A stretch of 64,000 nucleotides of DNA. It comes from Candidatus Aminicenantota bacterium (GTDB taxonomy: Bacteria > Acidobacteriota > Aminicenantia > Aminicenantales > Saccharicenantaceae). The notes under the pieces are model-generated. The model saw only the letters and a list, made by a program, of their open reading frames with translations, ran no database searches and had not been told where the DNA came from. Made by a program: the position numbers and the translations under genes. Positions 47,101 to 55,730 of this stretch are shown here, piece after piece (positions within the stretch are counted from its first letter, which is position 1; every line of letters begins with the position of its first letter). The stretch is taken from assembly GCA_014360005.1 (NCBI GenBank), contig JACIYI010000012.1, positions 24,932 to 88,931 of the forward strand, in the 5' to 3' direction.

Positions 47101-47319
47101 ACCGTGGCCTGGTATCTGAGCCAGAATTTAAATCCTGTCGGTAAGTACCTGGTGGCGATTCTTGATGCCGATAATGAGATAGAAGAGAAGGATGAGAACA
47201 ATAATCGGGTTGTCTTTGGACCGATTACTGCTACAAGCGAAAACGGGAGTACCGGCCAGGAACAGAGAACAGGGGTCAGGAAGCTCTCGGAAGCCATCAA
47301 GGGCAAAATCGGAAAATAA
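44134..47319 (+). CDS. Large surface protein with SBBP propeller and InlB-type repeats
   Basis: A 1061-residue exported protein. After a signal/anchor helix (about 12-40) comes an N-terminal domain typical of SBBP proteins (FVENRGQWDNRVRFKADLF ... VYPGIDVELKATGGNVEKFF, about 55-285). Then come seven about 62-residue SBBP repeats (each opening STF/YIGG or LGG, about 290-740), which fits a seven-bladed propeller. Two divergent InlB B-type repeats follow (about 745-905, each with a Cys pair), then a CARDB-like beta domain with DADNEIEEKDENNN. It is probably on the cell surface and could bind polymers or other cells. AGGAAGG lies six bases before ATG 44134. The barrel gene follows after 21 bases. 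Confidence 0.87.
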   Translation: MNSGKIKFFTRNKTLTLAGLVMAASGIVVLLLLGFRVSPARSPLAPAELSPGVNLARISLPFVENRGQWDNRVRFKADLFSGALVVTEEELVYSLVSARSGKVEADTWSEDWPVSGPTSSRMLVFKEKFLAANGRELSLTPAGKEAAETAVSYFNSPDSTSWKRRLASYGRLRLGRVYPGIDVELKATGGNVEKFFYLSPGARVEDISIKVEGIEALSLSDQGNLVLNSSAGPLEMVKPVGYQEIAAQRHPVEVAYELRGRDEYGFKISGSYDPDFPLVIDPALSTLSASTFIGGTGNDRGYCIGVNASGKVYVAGYTVSIFSSDFPTTTGVIDTSANGSFDLFISRLDNSLTQLEASTYLGGSSSDYVNGLSIAEDGNIFLTGITSSRDFPVTAGAFQTQYRGGEYDAFVVKISPDLDLLLGSTYLGGSGIDYGADLKVIPASYNNDTIVVVGMTDSADFPVTPDTYSTSLRGGLDAFVAVIYNSLGSLDATFIGGSDYDIASAVAVDGLGHFWVAGRTRSADFPVALHSFDETYNGDYDGFVLHLDYQLNVIYGSTYIGGSGADFLYGLSLKGEVNPEVYVAGYTSSSDFPVTESAYDKTFSGIYDVFVSKLDTSLSYLLASTFLGGAADDRCRAIAVDANGNPYIAGWTRSASYPITSFTYDSSHDGGWDAFVTKLSVKLGAVLASTFIGGGADDLAYGLAIDDAGDVYLTGYTQSSTFPMTEETYDDEISSTDVFVARFAAVGSYQLTVSRTGDGSGSVTSVDGGIDCGSDCSETYDEGFIVILKAEPAENSVFGGWSGDVTSPDNPIYFTMDSDKNITASFAPAEATYTLTVVRSGPGNGTITSEDEGINCGDVCSAAYPAGTLVKLTATPDELSGFERWDGDISGTSKTISFLMDGDKTVVAVFGPYPLSDLSGEWSGLKVSRFLGQTIVLSGFLKLINDGDGELKGNYKISYYLSADGQSLDTLIETRSLSYNLAPDSTRIITVAWYLSQNLNPVGKYLVAILDADNEIEEKDENNNRVVFGPITATSENGSTGQEQRTGVRKLSEAIKGKIGK

Positions 47320-47340
47320 TAAGTAACGGCGGAGGCCAGA

Positions 47341-48150
47341 ATGAAGCTAAGAGCACTGCTGCTAAGTTTGATGATACTGCTGACCGCAAGCCTGGGGGCG
47401 GAGCCCCGGGTGACTTTTTCCCTGAGGGGTGGCTATTACGTGCCGTCCTCTTCAACTTTTAATAAGCAGTATGTACCGGCGGTCAATGCCAGCTTGAAGC
47501 AGCTGTCCGATTTTCTGGCCGACCTGGGGCTATCCGGTGCCAGCCGCAACCTGTCCGAGATAACAGGCATCATCTCCTTCGGAGGCGAGCTGGAGATAAA
47601 GACCGGTCCGCAATTTTATGTTGCTCTGGGCAGCGAGTACCTGTTCAAGAATGTTACCAATGAGCTGAAACTGGCCGGAACGATTGAGGGGGTGGCAGTT
47701 GATGTTTCCCAGGAAGGTAAAATCGGGCTGTCCAGCCTGCCGGTATTGTTAACCATCAGAATTAACCTGCCGATAACCACGGTCCGCGTCTATCTTGGCG
47801 GGGGAATTGGTTACTATTTCAACCGGGCGGTAATCAATGAAAAATGGCTCTGGCAGGAAAACCTGATCAAGGTTTCAGAAGGCAGCCGGAAAATCGTGGC
47901 CACTTCCCAGAATATTTTTCCCCATGCCAACCTTGGAGCTGACCTGGCCGTTTCCTCCAGGTTTTTCCTGAGTGCTGATATCAGGGTGCCCTTCGGCACG
48001 GTTAAGAACTTCAAGATAAAAAGTGACTCGCTCGATGCCAGCACCGTCGGTCAGCCCCTGACCTTCATCAACAGTGAAGGTCTGGAAACCAACTTCCAGT
48101 GGGAACTGGTCGGGCCCAATATCTCGGTTAACCTTAAGTACAGGTTTTGA
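47341..48150 (+). CDS. Outer-membrane beta-barrel protein
   Basis: A 269-residue protein with a signal peptide (about 1-20, LRALLLSLMILLTASLGAEP) and alternating beta strands ending in aromatic PNISVNLKYRF, as expected of an outer-membrane barrel of the OmpX/PorT size class. GGAGG lies six to seven bases before the ATG. It is 21 bases after the SBBP gene, so both are one transcript; it could hold or export that surface protein, but this is inference. Confidence 0.8.
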   Translation: MKLRALLLSLMILLTASLGAEPRVTFSLRGGYYVPSSSTFNKQYVPAVNASLKQLSDFLADLGLSGASRNLSEITGIISFGGELEIKTGPQFYVALGSEYLFKNVTNELKLAGTIEGVAVDVSQEGKIGLSSLPVLLTIRINLPITTVRVYLGGGIGYYFNRAVINEKWLWQENLIKVSEGSRKIVATSQNIFPHANLGADLAVSSRFFLSADIRVPFGTVKNFKIKSDSLDASTVGQPLTFINSEGLETNFQWELVGPNISVNLKYRF

Positions 48151-48157
48151 GCCTGTG

Positions 48158-48280
48158 CAGGCCTTACCTGCCAGCCCGTTCCTGGAAAGCTCCTGATTCC
48201 AGCCTGAACCCCTGCTTTACTGGTATTCATTTTTATTATTCCGTCGGGGGAGTAACATCCAGGCCTTACCGGCCAGCCCG
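48158..48280 (+). repeat. Pair of 21-base direct repeats
   Basis: CAGGCCTTACCTGCCAGCCCG at 48158-48178 recurs at 48260-48280 with one mismatch, 102 bases apart, in the gap between two genes. The meaning is unknown; it may be a small dispersed repeat. Confidence 0.5.
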
Positions 48281-48344
48281 GACTTTGTTGCCTCCTTTCT
48301 TCCTGGCCGGGGCCTGATAAAATTACAGACAGTAAAGATTTCTG

Positions 48345-48374
48345 TTGACCTGTAGATTTATTTAATGCTATAAG
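48345..48374 (+). promoter_or_regulatory. Promoter of the membrane HD-like gene
   Basis: TTGACC (48345-48350), an 18-base spacer and TATAAG (48369-48374) form a good sigma70-type promoter about 60 bases before ATG 48436. Confidence 0.6.
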
Positions 48375-48435
48375 AAATGAAGGGATGGGAGTGAAGAGAG
48401 TGGGGCGGCAAACTAAGGCTGGGTAAGGAGGGAAA

Positions 48436-49359
48436 ATGCCTCCAGCGGGCAAGAAAGTTTTTTCAGGTCAGCGTTTTGAAACAATCATTGCCATCATCAT
48501 CGTTCTGGCCATCGTGGCCATCGGCGTTCTGGTCCAGTATAAATTCTACCTGCTAAATTTCTTCTTCCTGCCGGTTATTTTTTCCGGTTATTACCTGGGT
48601 CACCGGCGGGCGGTGCTGATTGCCCTGAGCTGCATTCTGCTGGAAGCCCTGTATCTCGTTTTCTCCAGGCAGGTATTTGGGGTTCAGTTCAGCCTCAGAC
48701 GGGATGACCTGATTTTCCTGATTTCCTGGGCGGTATTTCTCTTCCTGACGGCCTGGATCGTCGGGCTGCTGAGCGAAAAGCGGGCAAGAGAGGTCTTCAA
48801 CCTGAAGAAGGCTTATGCCGGCATTCTGTCCGTAGTCCTGAAATACTTGGAAGTGGGAGAGGAGGGCAAATCTCAGGCGGAAAAGGTGGCCGAGCTGGCA
48901 GGTAAAATTGCCGGCGTTCTGGAAATTAACAAGGCTGAAATAGAAAATATAAAATCAGCGGCCCTGCTGAGCGACATGCAAGAACTCCAGACCTGCCTGC
49001 CGCTGTTCAGCCAGACCACCCAGTATATGGAGCACGAAAGCCTGGCCCAGCTTCAGCTGACCGACCGGGAAAAAATATTGCTTAAGACTGCAGCCCTGAT
49101 ACTGTCGGAGATTCAGCCCTTACTTCAAAGCTATTATGTTCATTATCGGCAGAAGGCTGGAGAACTTGATAAGAGCCTGAATTCCATTCCGCTGGGGGCT
49201 TCCATTATTGCCCTGGCCGAGCTCTACGTCAGACTGTCCCGCCAGGGAAAAGTCAAGCTCGGGCCGGAGGAGATTACTTCTCTGGAAGATATCCGCAAAC
49301 TCAAGGGTCGGTATTTTCCAGAAAAAGTGGTGGAGGCCCTGCAGCTGGTCGTATACTGA
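48436..49359 (+). CDS. Membrane protein with decayed HD-GYP-like domain
   Basis: A 307-residue protein. Four hydrophobic helices (about 14-115) are followed by a helical cytoplasmic domain (about 125-307). That domain keeps the helix pattern of HD-GYP phosphodiesterases (KVAELAGKIAGVLEINKAEIENIKSAALLSDM, and later PLGASIIALAELYVRL), but the metal-binding HD is SD and no GYP motif exists. It is therefore probably not a c-di-GMP phosphodiesterase; it may act as a sensor or scaffold. GGAGGGAAA directly precedes the ATG. The resemblance is by eye and moderate. Confidence 0.65.
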   Translation: MPPAGKKVFSGQRFETIIAIIIVLAIVAIGVLVQYKFYLLNFFFLPVIFSGYYLGHRRAVLIALSCILLEALYLVFSRQVFGVQFSLRRDDLIFLISWAVFLFLTAWIVGLLSEKRAREVFNLKKAYAGILSVVLKYLEVGEEGKSQAEKVAELAGKIAGVLEINKAEIENIKSAALLSDMQELQTCLPLFSQTTQYMEHESLAQLQLTDREKILLKTAALILSEIQPLLQSYYVHYRQKAGELDKSLNSIPLGASIIALAELYVRLSRQGKVKLGPEEITSLEDIRKLKGRYFPEKVVEALQLVVY

Positions 49360-49391
49360 TTCCATCTTTGCTCCCCCCAGATTATAATCAG

Positions 49392-50084
49392 ATGTCAGAA
49401 AAGCTTATAAAAATTGCTGGAATTGACCTGGCCGGTTCTCCCCGCCGGCCAACGGGCTTCTGCCTGATTGAAGATAAGAATATTGAAGTGACCGTTGTCC
49501 ACGATGATGAGGAGATTATCGATAAACTGAAAAAATTCGACCCGGCTGTGGTGGCCATAGATGCCCCCCTGAGCCTGCCCCCGGGCCGCAGGCAGATTGA
49601 GGACCGTGGTGGCGGTCATTTCCGGAGCTGTGACCTGGCCCTGCGCGAAAGGGGCATCCGGTTTTTCCCGATAACCCTGGGACCGATGAGAATGTTGACG
49701 GCCCGGGGAATAGCCCTGAAGAAGAGAATTCAAAGACTCGGCTGCCGGGTAATTGAGGTTTATCCGGGGGCGGCCCAGGAGGTCTGGGGCCTGCCCAGGG
49801 CTGGTTCTGACAGGATAGGATTGGCCAGGGGACTGGAGTATCTGGCTGGGAAAGAATTCTCTATGAAGCTCAACTCTACTTCTAAAAAATGGTCAGAAAT
49901 GACGGCCGATGAGCTGGATGCGGTCAGTGCGGCTCTGGTGGGATTGTTGTTTTTCAGGAACCAGGCTGAGCTTTACGGGCGAGGAAGGCAGATAATTGTC
50001 ATGCCCCGGAAGAAAAAAAATCGCCCCACTAAGACTCTAAATCAGGCTTCTTTTCAGAAAAAGGAGGTCCATCGGTCGGGTTAA
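49392..50084 (+). CDS. DUF429 family protein
   Basis: A 230-residue cytoplasmic protein of the DUF429 family, a predicted RNase H-like fold. It has IAGIDLAGSPRRPTGFCLI at the start, VVAIDAPLSLP in the middle, and YPGAAQEVWGLPR and DELDAVSAALVGLL near the end; the acidic residues in these blocks match the expected metal site. A basic tail (PRKKKNRP) follows. Function is unknown. ATG 49392 lacks a clear ribosome site; a TTG 24 bases earlier is in frame but no better. Confidence 0.82.
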   Translation: MSEKLIKIAGIDLAGSPRRPTGFCLIEDKNIEVTVVHDDEEIIDKLKKFDPAVVAIDAPLSLPPGRRQIEDRGGGHFRSCDLALRERGIRFFPITLGPMRMLTARGIALKKRIQRLGCRVIEVYPGAAQEVWGLPRAGSDRIGLARGLEYLAGKEFSMKLNSTSKKWSEMTADELDAVSAALVGLLFFRNQAELYGRGRQIIVMPRKKKNRPTKTLNQASFQKKEVHRSG

Positions 50085-50190
50085 CTGGAACGAATGGTTT
50101 CAAACCCGGTCATAATTCTGATTGTATCATCAGAGATAACCCGTAATCCTGTTATGGAAGGTTACCCCTGCTGAGATGGCCTGAAGCCGG

Positions 50191-52302
50191 CTATATCCTG
50201 AAAAGATAAGAAACCTTGAGGGTGGAGGAATGTCCTTTTTCAGTTTCCAGAAATTCCCGGCGCTGGCTCTTTTTGAAACTGAACTGGATGATACTGCCAG
50301 CTCCGAGATAGTAGCCGGCCAGGAAATCGAAGCTGTATTGACTCTCCCTGGTTTCACCCAGCAGGATGGTGCTGATAAATAACTTCTGGGTCAGCTGGTA
50401 ATGCAGCGCAGCTTCGTAGGTCAGGCCGTCAAAGACTTTTTCTCCGGTAGCTGACAGCCGTTGCTGGATGTAATCGGCTCCAAATGATAGTTCAATATTG
50501 CTCCGGGGCTTTAGGGACAGGTTGCCTTCCAGGCTTAACTGGTTACCCGGCAGCACAGCGGTGAACTCTTCGTTATAGATACCTCTTTTTTGCCAGCTAC
50601 CTTCCAGGCTGATTTCTTTTAAAAAGCCACCCCGTTCCCAGTCGAAATCGAAGTGGGCTCCGGACCTTTTGAGGTATTCTCCGTTCCAGACCAGTTCATT
50701 TTCAGGTGTTAGCACCTGATACTGGCTGCGACCGGTAAAAATTCCGTAGTGAAGGTGGATGCGGTTGAAGAAATTCCAGAACATCATGAATTCCAGCTCC
50801 TGGCCCACCGGGCGGCCATAGGAGTCCCAGTTAAGGGTGCCGGTGATGTCCCAGCTTAATCTCTGAACTGCTCCCCGGTTGTAGCGCCAGGCGTAACCCA
50901 GCATGGTTTCCAGCGACTGAAAGTCTATCTGGCCGAGATAGCCGGCTCTCAGATTGGCCTTATCTTCTATCCGTTCGAAGTCGACCGAAAGCTGCAGCCC
51001 AGCATCCGGTTCTCGTTGAAATTCAATCTGGTGAAGACCATTGCGGGAATTGTCGGTGGCGGAGTCGAAGCAGATAATGCTGGCTCCCCGCAGATAATAA
51101 ATGTCCTTAAAATTGAAGCTGTAATCAAAAGCCAGATTCTGACTGGTGGATTCCAGCTCGTCAACGCCTGTGTAATATATGCCAACCTGAGAGTTTTTGA
51201 ACAGGTCCCGCTTGAGTCGGAAAACGCCAAATTTGGATGAGCCGTAGTCGGTCTTATTCAGGGCTCCAAGGATGCCAAATGAATAACCCCCGGTCTTGCC
51301 GGAAATTTTGGCTGCCAGCCGGGGATCACGTATCCGACGGGAATAGAAGATTCTGGTTCCGGTGACCAGGCTGAAATACTGACTGCCCTCAGTGAAGAAA
51401 GGGCGGTTTTCCCTGAGATAATTTTCGTAAGGGGAAAGCTGATAGAGGAAGGGGTCGGATTCTACCTGGCTGAAATCGGGGCTGGCGGTGACATCCAGGT
51501 ATAGGTTGGGTTTGAGGCCATATTTGACATCAACCCCGGCTGCCAACTTATCATCTTTTTCTCCTTCCCAGCGGGAGGAGCGCACCCCGGCATAGGGAAA
51601 TATTTCCAGGTTGTGTCCAGGCTTGAGGCCGCTCAGACCGCGCAGTTCAGCCATCTGGTGCAGTTTAGGCAGGTCTCTTTTAACCTCTGTCCAGTAATCA
51701 GTTTCATTCAGCCGGTATATATAGCGGACAAAATTAACGCCCCAGACCTGCTCTCGGGCCGAAGAAAAGCGCAGCGATTTGAAAGGAATTGCCATCTCGG
51801 CCGACCAGCCGTCATCCCTTATCCTGGCACCAGATTTCCAGATGGTCTCAACTGAGTTTTTCTGGATACCCCTTGGATTAACTGTGAAAGAAATACTGGT
51901 GCGCTTGTCGTTATAAGTGTCCAGGATGATCTGTATGGAATCGTTGTTCTCAAACTCGTTGCGGGGGGTGAGTTCAGCCCAGATTTTTTCCGGCTGAGAG
52001 TCTTTCATCAGAAAAGCGAAGTAAAGGTATCGGTCGTCATAAGCCGCCCAGACGTAGGTTTCCTCGGAAGCCGGAGCGCCGTTGACCGGGTTGTACTGAA
52101 CAAAGCCAGAGACCGGCTGAATTGCAGTCCAGCAGGCATCCTCCAGCAGACCGTCTATCTTCGGGGGATTATCTATCTTTTTTATTTCCAGAATTTTTGA
52201 CCTGTCCTGGGAAAATAGCGGCCAGGTCCAGACCAGCAAAAATATAAACAGAAAAATGAGAAGCAGTAAATTCTGGCCAGAGGCACAGGTAAGCCTTTTC
52301 AT
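50191..52302 (-). CDS. CBM9-like / DUF5916 outer-membrane protein
   Basis: A 703-residue exported protein. A signal peptide (about 10-32) is followed by a family-9-type carbohydrate-binding-like domain (about 38-230, KIDGLLEDACWTAIQPVSGF ... WAAYDDRYLYFAF). Then comes a long beta-strand region (about 235-703), the DUF5916 barrel, ending in an aromatic strand (STLKVSYLFRI). Such proteins are common in Bacteroidota and Acidobacteriota-like genomes; the role may be binding or passage of sugars or peptides but is not proven. AGGAGA precedes the ATG. No TonB or SusC partner is adjacent. Confidence 0.88.
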   Translation of the reverse strand: MKRLTCASGQNLLLLIFLFIFLLVWTWPLFSQDRSKILEIKKIDNPPKIDGLLEDACWTAIQPVSGFVQYNPVNGAPASEETYVWAAYDDRYLYFAFLMKDSQPEKIWAELTPRNEFENNDSIQIILDTYNDKRTSISFTVNPRGIQKNSVETIWKSGARIRDDGWSAEMAIPFKSLRFSSAREQVWGVNFVRYIYRLNETDYWTEVKRDLPKLHQMAELRGLSGLKPGHNLEIFPYAGVRSSRWEGEKDDKLAAGVDVKYGLKPNLYLDVTASPDFSQVESDPFLYQLSPYENYLRENRPFFTEGSQYFSLVTGTRIFYSRRIRDPRLAAKISGKTGGYSFGILGALNKTDYGSSKFGVFRLKRDLFKNSQVGIYYTGVDELESTSQNLAFDYSFNFKDIYYLRGASIICFDSATDNSRNGLHQIEFQREPDAGLQLSVDFERIEDKANLRAGYLGQIDFQSLETMLGYAWRYNRGAVQRLSWDITGTLNWDSYGRPVGQELEFMMFWNFFNRIHLHYGIFTGRSQYQVLTPENELVWNGEYLKRSGAHFDFDWERGGFLKEISLEGSWQKRGIYNEEFTAVLPGNQLSLEGNLSLKPRSNIELSFGADYIQQRLSATGEKVFDGLTYEAALHYQLTQKLFISTILLGETRESQYSFDFLAGYYLGAGSIIQFSFKKSQRREFLETEKGHSSTLKVSYLFRI

Positions 52303-52435
52303 GCAGTCTCCTATGTCTTCTGTTTTCCATTTTGACGACTTAAGGTCGGTTTTCTTCCATATTTTCTGGATTTCAGGAATTGAGGTTGCCGGGAAAATGA
52401 AAGATTCTTAAAGACTTCTAATTCTCCTTCTCCCT

Positions 52436-53344
52436 TCACTCCAGGGTTAGTAGGTACTGGTCAAGCAGGTAGGGCAGATTGAAGCGGTAGCCATAAGCCC
52501 TTAATAACTCTATGATGGTCACGAAATCAGTCTGGCCAGAACGATATTGCTCCAGCAGCCTCAGAAAATGCTGCCTTTCTCCAGGATTCAAGCGGGGAGA
52601 AACATAGCCAAACATGTGGTTCAGGGCATTGAGCAGGTTGGATTTTCTTATTGGCCGGCTCAGGAGCTGGTAGAAGGCCTGGCGGTAATCGGCCAGCGTC
52701 TGCTCCAGATTGCCCTTTTGATGCCCGGCCAGAATCCGGCCCATGGTTTTAAGATCCTTCTGGCTGATGGACATAAACAGATATTTAGCCCGACTATGAA
52801 ACTCAATCAGTGATTTGATATCCCGGCTGGACTGGCGGAACAGGAAATGCAGGTAAACCCGGGCCAGGAATTCCCAGCGGAGCTCGCGGTTGTTCAGACG
52901 GCCTTCATCAATCAGGGGAAGGTAGGGACGGAGCCTTCTCGCTGTCGCCGGGAAAAGGCCGTCATCTTTCCCGAGGATGTTGGTGGCTTCCAGATTGCCG
53001 AAGACCTTGGCACTCTTAACCCCACAGCTTGGAGACTTGGCCTTTAAGATGAAGCCGTCCACCTCCGGCAGGTTGTTGATGGTCTTTTCAGAATATTCAA
53101 TAAGTTTCTGAGTGACGTTGAGGCCTGTTTCCCGCTGGATAACTTCGATCCTGTCGCCCAGTTTAAACAGGCTGACAGTTTTCCGCGGTATGCCCAGCCC
53201 TATTTCCACTTCCGGGCAGACGGTGATGAGTTCAAAGCGGGGTTTGAGGGCGTTGACATTATCGTCGCTGACCGTCCCGCCATTGTAACGGTTGAAGAAA
53301 CCATTAAGGCAGGCGCTTATGACCACCCTTGGTTTATCCATCAT
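52436..53344 (-). CDS. DUF523-DUF1722 (YbgA-type) protein
   Basis: A 302-residue two-domain protein. The N-terminal DUF523 (about 3-140) shows VVISACLNG, VCPEVEIGLGIPR and LKAKSPSCGV with conserved cysteines. The C-terminal DUF1722 (about 170-295) has HSRAKYLFMS and GYVSPRLNPGER. The fusion is known in many bacteria. Recent work links DUF523 proteins to 2-thiouracil desulfidase activity (as I recall), so a tRNA-sulfur salvage role is possible, but unproven here. The start is taken at ATG 53344; ATG 53341 or TTG 53350 are alternatives, none with a strong ribosome site. Confidence 0.85.
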   Translation of the reverse strand: MMDKPRVVISACLNGFFNRYNGGTVSDDNVNALKPRFELITVCPEVEIGLGIPRKTVSLFKLGDRIEVIQRETGLNVTQKLIEYSEKTINNLPEVDGFILKAKSPSCGVKSAKVFGNLEATNILGKDDGLFPATARRLRPYLPLIDEGRLNNRELRWEFLARVYLHFLFRQSSRDIKSLIEFHSRAKYLFMSISQKDLKTMGRILAGHQKGNLEQTLADYRQAFYQLLSRPIRKSNLLNALNHMFGYVSPRLNPGERQHFLRLLEQYRSGQTDFVTIIELLRAYGYRFNLPYLLDQYLLTLE

Positions 53345-53616
53345 CTTCAAATTTTATCTGATATCAGTCTCAATTTCCAGATAATAAAATCGGCCGGAAA
53401 AGATGGCTGGGGCTTTCCCCTCTGGCCGGCAGTCCGGGACCTGGTAAGACCTGACGGCAGATATTAAGTATGGGCCAAACCTGAAAAAAGCCGAGTCTGG
53501 GTTGGCCCAAACTGGGTCTTGACCGTGGCTTGACACTAGAACAGATCGCTCCCTGCCGGTCCTGGCTTGGGAATCCAGTTGTCTGGAATCAATAATTTTT
53601 AATCTAAAAAGATTAT

Positions 53617-54702
53617 TTACCAGCTGGTGTTAATTAACGGCAGCACCCTGGTCCAGCCGGGGTTAGTCCTGATTATATTTACCAGGCCGAGCTGGAATCC
53701 CTTTTCTACCTTCCAGGCATAATTGACCAGGCCAAGCGACAGGCCCCTCAGGTTGCCCTGAAGAAAGTTGAAAGAACTAACAGTCAGGCCTCGTAATTGA
53801 CCATCCCGGGTCAATCTTATCAGACCGCCAGAGATAAAAACTCCGTTCAAGTTTTTCCCACCGGCTGCCAGACCGGAAATAAGGAGCCCTTCCACTTCAG
53901 GTGCTCCGGCCCCCAGCCCGGCCGCGGCCAGTCCGGTAATCTTTTTCCCGGCCCCGGCTCCGATACCGGCTACGATGAGGCCTTTTATTTCTTGGCCGGC
54001 TCCGACTCCCAGGCCAGCAAAAGTCAGGCCGTAAAGGTTCTCCCCAGCTCCCGCCCCCAGGCCAGCCAGGGTCAGACCACTGAGGTTATTTCCGGCCCCG
54101 ACTCCACCCGCAGACAGGTTAAGCCCCGTGACGTTCTCTCCCGCTCCGAGTCCAAGCCCGGCCAGGTTAAAGCCGGTCAGATTTTCTCCCGCCCCGAGAC
54201 CGAGGCCGGCGGCATTAATCCCGGTCACGTTCTCTCCGGCTCCGGCTCCTAACCCGCCGATATTCAAGCCATAAAGATTGCCACCGCTTCCGCTCCCAAC
54301 GACCCCCAGGTTAAGACCGGAAGCCGTTTTTTCGGCGGCCACTCCGAGCAAGCCCACCTGGATACCGTGCAGTCGGGCGGCTCCCGGCAGAAGACCGAAG
54401 GACAGTCCGTTAATCACGGCTTCTTTATTTTCCTGGTAAGGTTTCCAGAGAGTAAGATTTATTCCGTTAATCCTCTCCACGCCTCTATCCCTGAAGTTAA
54501 GACGCAGCCCGCTGAATTTCTGCGAATTGCCGAAACTTAGACCCCAGGTTCTGCCCGGAAAGTTCAAACCCTGAGCTGAAAGACCTACCGCCAGGACGGA
54601 GAACATCAGAGTCAAGAAAGCAAAAAGTCTTTGAACTTTATAGCTCTTCTCGTAAGCCCGATTTATTCCTGAGCCGTTTTTCCTTCTCTTAATATTTATC
54701 AT
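53617..54702 (-). CDS. Surface protein of about 16-residue glycine-rich tandem repeats
   Basis: A 361-residue exported protein. A long signal peptide (to about residue 44, ending GLSAQ) precedes a chain built almost wholly of repeats of 14-19 residues. Eight successive units at residues 129-256 are exactly 16 long with consensus GLNxAGLGxGAGENxx; shorter or longer units extend this from about 65 to 340. The pattern suggests a regular beta-solenoid, or strands of a barrel since the units near both ends look like GLSLGLVN. It resembles proteins annotated as LA_2272-type surface repeat proteins, recalled from memory. GGGAGA lies eight bases before the ATG. No operon partner. Confidence 0.8.
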   Translation of the reverse strand: MINIKRRKNGSGINRAYEKSYKVQRLFAFLTLMFSVLAVGLSAQGLNFPGRTWGLSFGNSQKFSGLRLNFRDRGVERINGINLTLWKPYQENKEAVINGLSFGLLPGAARLHGIQVGLLGVAAEKTASGLNLGVVGSGSGGNLYGLNIGGLGAGAGENVTGINAAGLGLGAGENLTGFNLAGLGLGAGENVTGLNLSAGGVGAGNNLSGLTLAGLGAGAGENLYGLTFAGLGVGAGQEIKGLIVAGIGAGAGKKITGLAAAGLGAGAPEVEGLLISGLAAGGKNLNGVFISGGLIRLTRDGQLRGLTVSSFNFLQGNLRGLSLGLVNYAWKVEKGFQLGLVNIIRTNPGWTRVLPLINTSW

Positions 54703-54989
54703 TGGCTTTTCTCCCTGAACAATATTACAGTTTTGCCATCCAGTCCTGGTCTAAACCATGAAAAAAACAATATTAATCATATAATTACCCACAGTAAAAA
54801 TCTATCAAAGGCTTAAGATACGATAGAGACTTCCGGAAAGTTCGCAATTTCAGCTTTAACGGATAGAGCTTTCGCCTTTTTATCCTCGCCCCTGCTGGCC
54901 AGTGACCGGACCAGACAAGCTTGAAAAAAACCGGGCGTCAGTTTATAAAAGTGGAGGCACATTATTATTATGAAAGGAACGGCAGGCAG

Positions 54990-55562
54990 ATGTTGACCAT
55001 AAGAAAAAAGATTAAAACTAAATCTCCAGGTTTTTCCCCGGGCCTGGCATTCGCCGTTCTGCTTCTCTTGCTGACTTCTCTGGCTCTTTTGGGTGGTAGC
55101 CAAGTGAGGCCGCAGGCAGCTTGGACTGAGACGGAAATAAAGAATCTGGCCAGTAATTATGAGTACTGTCTTTTTGATGGCTCCAGGTACAGACTGAAAG
55201 ATGGCCAGTATGAAGCTGGAACGGGGCTGGATGATTATGTCAGCCTGAAACTGGCGGCCCTGGCCGTAGGCGACCTTAACGCTGACGGACCACCTGAGGC
55301 TGCGGTCATCCTGGTTTCCAATTTCGGCGGCAGCGGTTCTTTTTATGAACTGACGGTGCTAGTCAACCGCGGTGGTGATTGGCAGCAGACCAATAACCTG
55401 GAACTGGGCGACCGGGTGGAGGTAAAAGAACTGGTCATTACTGACGGAGAAATCAGGCTTAACCTGCTGGTCCCTGGGCCGGATGACCCGAGCTGCTGCC
55501 CCAGTCAGCCAAAAAGCCTTTTGTTCCGGCTGGTTGCTGGCCGGCTGCAGCTCCTGACATAA
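54990..55562 (+). CDS. Exported conserved protein with Asn/Asp-rich repeat motif
   Basis: A 190-residue protein with an N-terminal hydrophobic segment (about 20-37), either a signal peptide or an anchor. The mature part has AVGDLNADGPPEAAVILVSNFGGSGSFYELTVLVN, a DxNxDGxPE calcium-type loop as in FG-GAP/VCBS-like proteins, and later GPDDPSCCPSQPKS with a Cys pair. I recognise the pattern as a widespread uncharacterised exported family; no function is known. ATG 54990 is preferred; a TTG at 54921 would place 23 extra residues before the signal. Confidence 0.75.
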   Translation: MLTIRKKIKTKSPGFSPGLAFAVLLLLLTSLALLGGSQVRPQAAWTETEIKNLASNYEYCLFDGSRYRLKDGQYEAGTGLDDYVSLKLAALAVGDLNADGPPEAAVILVSNFGGSGSFYELTVLVNRGGDWQQTNNLELGDRVEVKELVITDGEIRLNLLVPGPDDPSCCPSQPKSLLFRLVAGRLQLLT

Positions 55563-55730
55563 AGCGCTTCGGCCCGGACTGCCCGTGGTTGCAATCGCCT
55601 CAGGTCAATTTGAATTTATTCCAGCTTCCGGAAAAAGAGGGTGGTTTTTCCTCTACCCGGCTTTACTGCTTATCCTTAATTTTAGGGGTTTTGCTTGGCT
55701 GGAAGACAAGACCGGACCCTTTTCGCGGCC

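Noticed and set aside
53935..54318. Regular 48-base repeats considered as a CRISPR array
   Set aside because: The units are contiguous, diverged and kept in frame as protein repeats; there are no unique spacers and no cas genes.
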